Source: Thermoleophilia bacterium (GTDB lineage Bacteria; Actinomycetota; Thermoleophilia; Gaiellales; Gaiellaceae). Taken from it: 8,708 bases of DNA. The notes beneath the pieces are model-generated. The model had not been told where the DNA came from, did no database searches, and saw only the letters and a program-made list of their open reading frames with translations. This document shows positions 1 to 4,846 of the stretch, in pieces (the stretch's first letter is position 1; each line of letters begins with the position of its first letter). The stretch spans positions 1 to 8,708 of the forward strand of contig JAICTB010000083.1 in NCBI GenBank assembly GCA_025936595.1, in the 5' to 3' direction. The translations under genes and the position numbers were made by a program.

Positions 1-1
1 C

Positions 2-274
2 GTCGAGCTGCACCACCCGGCGAAGCTCGACGCACCCTCGGGCACGGCCAAGCTGACGGCAGAGCGACTGGGCGGCGACGTGCCGATCCACTCGGTGCGC
101 CTGCCCGGGCTACTCGCCCATCAGGAAGTGCTGCTCGGAGGGCCCGGGCAGGTGCTGACGATCCGCCACGACGCCACCTCCCGCGAGGCGTACACCCCGG
201 GGGTGCTGCTCGCGCTCGACCGCCTCTCGTCCCTTCGGCCCGGCGTCACCATCGGGCTCGATGCGCTCCTCTGA
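2..274 (+). CDS. dapB: 4-hydroxy-tetrahydrodipicolinate reductase, C-terminal part (5' truncated by window edge)
   Basis: DapB reduces the dapA product (4-hydroxy-tetrahydrodipicolinate) with NAD(P)H in the diaminopimelate/lysine pathway, in the cytoplasm. Only the last 90 residues are visible, read from base 2 to TGA at 272-274. They begin with the family's substrate-binding and catalytic block ELHHPAKLDAPSGTA: the HH pair, the lysine four residues after the first His, and the SGT phosphate-like loop. Then come IHSVRLPGLLAHQEV and LTIRHDATSRE, and the protein ends TIGLDALL. From memory this closely resembles mycobacterial DapB. The link between SGTA and IHSVRLPG is only about 11 residues, around 30 shorter than in the mycobacterial enzyme. 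The NAD(P)-binding half lies outside the window. dapA follows after 14 nt, as expected for a lysine-pathway cluster. Confidence 0.95.
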   Translation, partial: VELHHPAKLDAPSGTAKLTAERLGGDVPIHSVRLPGLLAHQEVLLGGPGQVLTIRHDATSREAYTPGVLLALDRLSSLRPGVTIGLDALL

Positions 275-276
275 AT

Positions 277-282
277 TATCCT
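277..282 (+). promoter_or_regulatory. Candidate -10 box (TATCCT) for a leaderless dapA transcript
   Basis: TATCCT fits the actinobacterial TAnnnT -10 consensus and ends exactly 6 nt before the dapA ATG, which puts the expected transcription start at or next to the A of ATG. There is no GGAGG-like site before dapA; the sequence there is CCTCC, the wrong polarity. I see no convincing -35 box. A leaderless dapA message, in addition to read-through from dapB, is inferred. Confidence 0.5.
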
Positions 283-288
283 CCGGGA

Positions 289-1164
289 ATGCTCGGCAGC
301 GTCCTGACCGCGATCGTCACGCCGTTCCGCGAGGACGAGTCGATCGACTTCGACTGCTTCCAGCGGCTCGCACGGCATCTCGTCGAGCACGGCTCCGACG
401 GCGTCGTGGTCGCGGGAACGACGGGCGAGAGCCCGAATCTCACCGACGAGGAGCGGCTCGACCTGATTCGCGCCGCGATCGAGGCGGTGGGGGACGACGC
501 GACCGTCGTTGCCGGCACCGGCACGTATTCGACGGCACACTCGATCCACCTCAGCGAGCGGGCGGTGGAGCTCGGGGCCGACGCGCTGCTCGTCGTCACG
601 CCCTACTACAACAAGCCGCCGCAGCGTGGGATCGTTGCCCACTTCGAGGCGATCGCCCGCGCGAGCGACAAGCCGATCGTCGTCTACAACATCCCCGCCC
701 GCGTCGTCATCAACATCGAGCCGGAGACGATCTCCCGGCTCGCACAGATCGAGGCGGTCCGCGCGGTGAAGCAGGCAAACGACGACCTAGCGCAGGCAAA
801 GCACATCGTCGATAGCGGCCTCGATCTCTACGCCGGCGACGACAACCTGATCCAGCCGTTCCTCGAGCTCGGCGGTGTCGGCGGTGTGTGCGTCCACACG
901 CACGTGGTCGGCCCGCAGGTCGCCGAGCAGGTACGGGCTGCGCGCTCCGGGGATCTCGAGCGCGCGCGGGCGATCGACCGCGAGCTGCAGCCGAGCTACG
1001 ACCTGTTGAAGGCGGCGCCGAATCCCATCGCGATCAAGGCCGCGCTCAACCTGCTCGGCCACGCCGTCGGCGGGCATCGCCTGCCGCTCGTGCCGCCGAC
1101 AGAAGGCGAGCTCGCCGAAGTACGGAGCTGCCTCGAGCGGCTCGGCCTGCTCGTCGCCGCATGA
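289..1164 (+). CDS. dapA: 4-hydroxy-tetrahydrodipicolinate synthase
   Basis: DapA condenses pyruvate with aspartate semialdehyde, the first committed step of lysine/diaminopimelate synthesis. The 291-residue TIM-barrel protein has normal length, and its catalytic residues fall at the same numbers as in E. coli DapA. These are GTTGE at 43-47 (T44, T45), Y107 in TPYYNKP, Y133 and R138 in YNIPAR, and the Schiff-base lysine K161 in AVKQAN. The segment GGVGGVCVHTHVVGP (about 193-207) matches the glycine-rich strand that normally reads GVISV..H in the family. The ATG at 289 is chosen because the barrel starts at once (GSVLTAIVTPF). No Shine-Dalgarno sequence precedes it, and a -10-like TATCCT sits 6 nt upstream, suggesting leaderless expression. 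The gene lies 14 nt after dapB and ends 3 nt before the candidate promoter of the aspS leader. Confidence 0.98.
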   Translation: MLGSVLTAIVTPFREDESIDFDCFQRLARHLVEHGSDGVVVAGTTGESPNLTDEERLDLIRAAIEAVGDDATVVAGTGTYSTAHSIHLSERAVELGADALLVVTPYYNKPPQRGIVAHFEAIARASDKPIVVYNIPARVVINIEPETISRLAQIEAVRAVKQANDDLAQAKHIVDSGLDLYAGDDNLIQPFLELGGVGGVCVHTHVVGPQVAEQVRAARSGDLERARAIDRELQPSYDLLKAAPNPIAIKAALNLLGHAVGGHRLPLVPPTEGELAEVRSCLERLGLLVAA

Positions 1165-1166
1165 GA

Positions 1167-1172
1167 TAGCCT
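1167..1172 (+). promoter_or_regulatory. Candidate -10 box (TAGCCT) of the aspS T-box leader
   Basis: TAGCCT matches TAnnnT and starts 3 nt after the dapA stop codon. A start site 6-7 nt downstream would fall at about 1178-1179, exactly where the first helix of the T-box (GATCCG, 1178-1183) begins. That coincidence with an independently found RNA structure is the main support. No clear -35 element is visible within the end of dapA. Confidence 0.5.
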
Positions 1173-1177
1173 CTCGC

Positions 1178-1332
1178 GATCCGCGGCGACGGAGAGTGAC
1201 GCCTCCCGAGCGGATCGACGCGGCCCGCGTCAAGGGCCGGTAGAGGCCGTTTCGACGGCGAAGTGCGGTGGCACCGCGGGGTTCGCCTCCCGCCCGCACC
1301 CCCAGGCGAGGTTTCGAGGGGAGGTGCCACGG
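1178..1332 (+). promoter_or_regulatory. T-box riboswitch, short Stem I, translational type, tRNA-Asp sensing (aspS leader)
   Basis: A T-box senses uncharged tRNA and switches on the synthetase gene below it. Elements seen: Stem I, with base helix 1178-1183/1211-1216 (GATCCG/CGGATC) and upper helix 1191-1194/1203-1206 closing an 8-nt loop AGTGACGC that contains the Asp codon GAC (1198-1200); a possible pseudoknot at 1217-1238; and Stem III, 1246-1250/1255-1259 with a UUCG tetraloop. The antisequestrator has lower helix 1263-1268/1294-1299, a 7-nt bulge UGGCACC (1269-1275) and upper helix 1276-1280/1289-1293, all perfectly paired. The bulge's UGGC is complementary to a GCCA tRNA 3' end, fitting the G73 discriminator of tRNA-Asp. 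There is no U-tract terminator; competing pairings mask the Shine-Dalgarno site instead. The lack of a distal Stem I recalls the ultrashort ileS T-boxes of actinobacteria. The T-box call is strong; the exact Stem I/II folding is inferred by eye. Confidence 0.9.
1318..1326 (+). promoter_or_regulatory. aspS Shine-Dalgarno site, sequestered in the T-box off state
   Basis: GGGGAGGTG contains a perfect GGAGG (1320-1324) eight nt before ATG 1333, the strongest ribosome-binding site seen before any start in the window. It fixes the aspS start at 1333 rather than at GTG 1324, which lies inside the site. Two upstream segments can pair with it: 1284-1291 (CGCCTCCC) with 1319-1326, and the T-box bulge strand 1268-1275 (GTGGCACC) with 1323-1330 (GGTGCCAC). 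Both are incompatible with the tRNA-bound antisequestrator. Confidence 0.85.
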
Positions 1333-2529
1333 ATGGAACGCATTCTCACGAGTGAGCTCGCGGCGCATGTCGGCGAGCACGTCATGCTTCGCGGCTGGCT
1401 GCAGCGCGAGCGCCGGTTGTCGCGGGTCGCTTTCCTTGTCCTGCGCGACCGAGCGGGAACGGCGCAGATCGTGCTCGACGAAGAGACAACGCTCGCTCCC
1501 GAGTCGGTGCTCGAGGTGACCGGCAGCGTGGTGGAGAACGCACAGGCACCGCACGGCGTCGAGATCCGCGCATCGACGGTTACGGCGCTCGCCGCGCCGA
1601 GCGAGCCGCTGCCGCTCGAGCTGCATCGTCCCGAGCCTCGAGAGGCGCTCCCCACACGGCTGGACAACGCCGCTCTCGCCTTGCGCCACCCGGCGGTGCG
1701 CGAGCGGTTTCGGCTCGCGGCCCGGGCGGTCGACGCGTTTCGCTCGAGGCTTCGCGAGCTCGGGTTCACGGAGATCCACACGCCGAAGATCGTCGCCACG
1801 GCGACGGAGGGCGGAGCGAACGTGTTCCGTCTCGACTACTTCGGCCGCGATGCCTACCTCGCACAGAGCCCGCAGTTCTACAAGCAGACGATGGTCGGAG
1901 TCTTCGAGCGCGTGTTCGAGACAGGCCCGGTGTTTCGGGCAGAACCGCACGACACCGGCAGGCACCTGGCCGAGTACGTGTCGCTCGACGCCGAGCTCGG
2001 CTTCATCGACGACCATCGAGATGTGATGGCGGTGGTCGAGACGTGTGTCTCCTCGATGCTCGCGGCTGCCGGGCTCGAGCCGCCGGGCTTGATCCCGGTC
2101 GTGCGCTTCGAGGACGTGCGGACCGGGTCGGAGCCGGACCTCGCGCCGGACGACGAACGCCGGATCTGCCGCCAGCACGGCGAGCTCGTCTTCGTCGAGG
2201 GCTACCCGACGGCGAAGCGGCCGTTCTACACCCACCCGGACCCGGACCGGCCGCAGTGGTCGCGCAGCTTCGACCTCCTGTACCGCGGCGTCGAGATCGT
2301 CACGGGCGGCCAGCGCCTGCACCGCTACCCCGATTACGTCGCCGAGCTCGCGACAAGAGAGATCGACGCATCGCCGTTCAGCGGCTACCTCGACGCCTTC
2401 AGGTGGGGAATGCCGCCGCACGGCGGTTTCGCACTCGGCCTCGAGCGGTTCACGGCACAGGTGCTCGGCGCGACGAATGTGCGGGAGACAACGCTGTTCC
2501 CGCGGGACCGGACGCGGCTCAGCCCGTGA
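1333..2529 (+). CDS. aspS: Aspartyl-tRNA synthetase, archaeal type, probably non-discriminating (Asp/Asn)
   Basis: This class IIb synthetase attaches Asp to tRNA-Asp and probably also to tRNA-Asn. At 398 residues it is the short archaeal/AspRS2 form, without the GAD insertion of the roughly 590-residue bacterial enzyme. Domains: an N-terminal OB-fold anticodon-binding domain (about 1-100, GWLQRERRLSRVAFLVLRD), then the catalytic core. Motif 1 lies around FTEIHTPKI (145-153). QSPQFYKQ (178-185) is the AspRS, not AsnRS, substrate signature. Motif 2 is FRAEPHDTGRH (201-211, R202) and motif 3 GFALGLERF (365-373, R372). The end LFPRDRTRLSP is typical. Positions matching W26 and K85 of the Thermococcus kodakarensis enzyme are Q24 and P73; loss of W and K is linked to relaxed tRNA-Asn acceptance. 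If so, GatCAB should be present elsewhere. The start is set by the Shine-Dalgarno site. Expression is predicted to be under the T-box upstream. Confidence 0.95.
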   Translation: MERILTSELAAHVGEHVMLRGWLQRERRLSRVAFLVLRDRAGTAQIVLDEETTLAPESVLEVTGSVVENAQAPHGVEIRASTVTALAAPSEPLPLELHRPEPREALPTRLDNAALALRHPAVRERFRLAARAVDAFRSRLRELGFTEIHTPKIVATATEGGANVFRLDYFGRDAYLAQSPQFYKQTMVGVFERVFETGPVFRAEPHDTGRHLAEYVSLDAELGFIDDHRDVMAVVETCVSSMLAAAGLEPPGLIPVVRFEDVRTGSEPDLAPDDERRICRQHGELVFVEGYPTAKRPFYTHPDPDRPQWSRSFDLLYRGVEIVTGGQRLHRYPDYVAELATREIDASPFSGYLDAFRWGMPPHGGFALGLERFTAQVLGATNVRETTLFPRDRTRLSP

Positions 2530-2535
2530 CCGCCC

Positions 2536-2541
2536 TACACT
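2536..2541 (+). promoter_or_regulatory. Candidate -10 box (TACACT) before rnj
   Basis: TACACT fits TAnnnT and ends 9 nt before the rnj ATG, in the 21-nt gap after aspS. It could give a transcript with a leader of 0-3 nt. The alternative is translation from the aspS transcript using GGAG at 2544-2547, only 3 nt from the ATG and so poorly spaced. Weaker than the other two leaderless candidates because of the longer spacing. Confidence 0.35.
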
Positions 2542-2550
2542 GCGGAGCCT

Positions 2551-4191
2551 ATGGCTGACGTACTGCGCGTGATCCCGCTCGGCGGGCTCGGTGAAGTGGG
2601 GAAGAACATGACGGTCTACGAGACCGGCGACGATGTCATCGTCGTCGACGCCGGGATGGCCTTCCCGCGCGACGAGCACCTCGGCGTGGACGTGATCCTG
2701 CCGGACTTCGGCTACCTGCGCGACAAGCACGTCCGCGCGGTCGTGCTCACGCATGCACACGAGGACCACGTCGGGGCGCTGCCGTTTCTGATGCGGGAGA
2801 TTCGGGTGAACGAGATCTGGGCGACGCGGCTGACGCTCGGCCTCGTCAAGTCCAAGCTCGACGAGCACGGGCTCCTGCGCGCCGCCGAGCTGCGCGAGGT
2901 CGATCCCGAAGGCGGGCCGGTCGAGCTGGGCCCGTTCCGGCTCGAGTTCATCCGCATGGCGCACTCGATCCCCGACGCCGTCGGCATTGCGATCGAGACC
3001 GGGGCCGGCCGCGTCTTCCACTCCGGCGACTGGAAGCTCGACCACACGCCCGTCGACGGGTTGCGTACGGACGTCGGGCGGCTTGCAGAGCTCGGCAATC
3101 GCGGTGTCGACCTCCTCTGCGGCGACTCCACCAACGCGGAGCGGCCCGGCTTCACGCGATCCGAACGTGTCGTCGGCGAGGCGTTCCGGCAGATCATCCC
3201 GGCCCGGAGCGGCCGCATTCTCGTCTCGAGCTTCGCGTCGAACATCCACCGTATGCAGCAGGCGATCGACGTCGGCGTCGACTGCGGCCGCAAGGTCGTC
3301 GTCGTCGGCCGCTCGATGCGGCGGAACATGAACGTCGCGCGGAACCTCGGCTACGTCAGCGTGCCGGACGACATTCTGGTCAAGCCGGCCGACCTCGACG
3401 ACGTGCCGCCGGGAGAGCAGCTCGTGATCTGCACCGGATCGCAGGGCGAGCCGCTCTCGGCGCTGACGCGCATCGCCTACAACGATCATCCGGCGATCAA
3501 GGTGGAGCTCGGCGACACCGTGATCATCTCGGCGCGGCCGGTGCCGGGCAACGAGCTGCGCGTGCACGATGCGATCAACCGGCTGACGCGCAACGGCGCC
3601 GAGGTGCTGCACGAGGAAAACGCCGACGTGCACGTGTCGGGCCACGCGTGCGCGGAGGAGTTGCGCACGCTGCTCAGCCTCCTGCGTCCGAAGGCGGTCA
3701 TGCCGATCCACGGCGAGTACCGGATGCAGGCCGCCCATGCGCGACTCGCGCGCGAGGCGGGGGTTCCGGCGGGCTCGATCGTGATCGCAGAGAACGGCGA
3801 CGTCGTTGAGCTGTCGAGCTCCGGCGCGCGGATCGTCGATCACATCGATTCCGGCGTCACGTATGTCGACGGGCTCGGCGTGGGGGACATCTCCGACGTC
3901 GCGCTGCGCGACCGGCGACACATGTCGGAGGACGGCGTGCTGATCGTCGTCGCGACGCTGTCCGACGGCGCTGCCTCCGCGCCCGAGCTGATCACGCGCG
4001 GGTTCGCGGACACGGACGAGCTGCTCTCGGAGATGCGCGAGGAGGCGCACGAGATCGTCAGGGAGCTGCTGGCCGACGACATTCGCGAGATCAAGCTGCT
4101 CCAGGAGCACATCCACGACGGGCTCGGCCAGCTGATCTACGACCGCACCCGAAGGCGCCCGATGATCCTGCCGGTCGTCGTGGAAGTATGA
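2551..4191 (+). CDS. rnj: Ribonuclease J
   Basis: RNase J is a zinc-dependent metallo-beta-lactamase/beta-CASP nuclease with 5'-3' exo- and endonuclease activity in mRNA turnover and rRNA maturation. The 546-residue length is normal. Visible motifs: the metal-binding HAHEDH at 68-73, H138 (MAHSIPD), D160 in HSGDWK, the GDSTNAERPG segment around 191-200, the beta-CASP SGHA with H365, and MPIHGEYR with H387, followed by the C-terminal domain typical of RNase J (about 450-546). All expected catalytic ligands are present. The ATG at 2551 is followed at once by the first strand (LRVIPLGGLGEVGKN). The gene lies 21 nt after aspS, and its stop overlaps the next start (ATGA). Proximity to dapA and ftsK is conserved in actinobacteria. 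Confidence 0.97.
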   Translation: MADVLRVIPLGGLGEVGKNMTVYETGDDVIVVDAGMAFPRDEHLGVDVILPDFGYLRDKHVRAVVLTHAHEDHVGALPFLMREIRVNEIWATRLTLGLVKSKLDEHGLLRAAELREVDPEGGPVELGPFRLEFIRMAHSIPDAVGIAIETGAGRVFHSGDWKLDHTPVDGLRTDVGRLAELGNRGVDLLCGDSTNAERPGFTRSERVVGEAFRQIIPARSGRILVSSFASNIHRMQQAIDVGVDCGRKVVVVGRSMRRNMNVARNLGYVSVPDDILVKPADLDDVPPGEQLVICTGSQGEPLSALTRIAYNDHPAIKVELGDTVIISARPVPGNELRVHDAINRLTRNGAEVLHEENADVHVSGHACAEELRTLLSLLRPKAVMPIHGEYRMQAAHARLAREAGVPAGSIVIAENGDVVELSSSGARIVDHIDSGVTYVDGLGVGDISDVALRDRRHMSEDGVLIVVATLSDGAASAPELITRGFADTDELLSEMREEAHEIVRELLADDIREIKLLQEHIHDGLGQLIYDRTRRRPMILPVVVEV

Positions 4192-4745
4192 GCACACCAT
4201 TAGGGACCCGCCCCGAGTGGGCGGAAGTGATCGTCGAGCACGCGGCGGAGGACGCGACGGCGCGCCGGCTGATCGGACAGCTCGTTGCCGTCGAGGTCGC
4301 GTCGCTCGCGTTCTGCCGGCTGCTCGAGCGGTGGGCGCGAGGCGACGCGGATCCCAGCACGCCCGGCCGCCGCCAGGCGGCGCTGCGCCGCGCGGCCGAC
4401 AGGGTCGAGACGGCGCTGGCCGGTCTCGAGCAGCCGCTCGGCCGGTACCTGCTCGAGCTGGAGGCGGACTCGGCCGAGGGGCGTTCGTGGTTCGGCGAGC
4501 CCAGCCGCGCGGAGCTCGTCGACTGGGAGCCCGTACTCGACCGGGCGGGCGTGAAGCTCGCAGCGCACCGGGTCGCCGCCGCGTACCTGGAGCTCGCTGT
4601 GCTCGTGCGTGCGCTGGAAGGGCTGTCGTCCCAGGTGCGCTGGAACTCGTCGGTCGACCGGGGGTCGCTGTGGGCGGGGCTCTTCGACCTGCGCGAGAAC
4701 CTGCTCGGCCGCGCGCTCGACGATCTGCGCGCGCTCGCCTCGTAG
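4188..4745 (+). CDS. Uncharacterised helical protein, translationally coupled to rnj
   Basis: I do not recognise this 185-residue protein. It begins in the ATGA that ends rnj, so coupled translation is likely and it should be made together with RNase J. The sequence is rich in Ala, Leu, Arg and Glu and looks almost entirely alpha-helical. One long helix covers about residues 12-50 (VEHAAEDATARRLIGQLVAV region), with further helices at about 60-95, 118-148 and 160-184. There is no signal peptide or hydrophobic membrane segment, so it is probably cytosolic. Tryptophans are spread through it (W11, W48, W101, W113, W153, W163), as in a folded helical bundle. No catalytic or metal-binding motif is apparent. 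Support comes from the overlap, matching strand and codon use similar to its neighbours. A role as an RNase J accessory protein is only a guess from position. Confidence 0.75.
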   Translation: MSTPLGTRPEWAEVIVEHAAEDATARRLIGQLVAVEVASLAFCRLLERWARGDADPSTPGRRQAALRRAADRVETALAGLEQPLGRYLLELEADSAEGRSWFGEPSRAELVDWEPVLDRAGVKLAAHRVAAAYLELAVLVRALEGLSSQVRWNSSVDRGSLWAGLFDLRENLLGRALDDLRALAS

Positions 4746-4758
4746 AGACATCGTCCCT

Positions 4759-4790
4759 CCTCGACGAGGTCAGTCCGGCGGCAGCCGCCG
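4759..4790 (+). other. Two adjacent inverted repeats between the rnj operon and the kinase operon
   Basis: The 101-nt gap holds CCTCG-A-CGAGG (4759-4769) and, six bases later, CGGCGG-CAG-CCGCCG (4776-4790). The second could form a 6-bp GC hairpin, but no T-run follows, so it is not a normal intrinsic terminator. The first is compact enough to be a repressor operator. Their position, after one operon and about 45-75 nt before the next promoter, suits either termination or regulation. In DNA this GC-rich, chance is a real alternative. Confidence 0.3.
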
Positions 4791-4834
4791 TCGTCTGTGC
4801 ACGACACGTCGGACATGGCTTGTTCGGGCGGGCA

Positions 4835-4840
4835 TAAGCT
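4835..4840 (+). promoter_or_regulatory. Candidate -10 box (TAAGCT) for a leaderless sugar kinase transcript
   Basis: TAAGCT fits TAnnnT and ends exactly 6 nt before the GTG start at 4847, the same geometry as before dapA. No purine-rich Shine-Dalgarno site lies just upstream of the GTG. A partial -35 match (CGGACA, 4810-4815, four of six bases of TTGACA) is 19 nt upstream. A leaderless GTG-initiated mRNA for the three-gene operon is inferred. Confidence 0.5.
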
Positions 4841-4846
4841 CGCGCG

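Noticed and set aside
1284..1309. Hairpin TCGCCT/AGGCGA (1283-1288 with 1304-1309) as an intrinsic terminator of the T-box leader
   Set aside because: The 6-bp stem has a 15-nt loop and no T-run follows. It competes with the antisequestrator, but SD masking explains control better.
1324..1332. GTG at 1324 as the aspS start, adding three residues
   Set aside because: It overlaps the Shine-Dalgarno sequence itself. ATG 1333 has ideal 8-nt spacing from GGAGG.
1333..2529. Asparaginyl-tRNA synthetase instead of AspRS
   Set aside because: QSPQFYKQ and the LFPRDRTRLSP end are AspRS features, and the riboswitch specifier GAC is an Asp codon.
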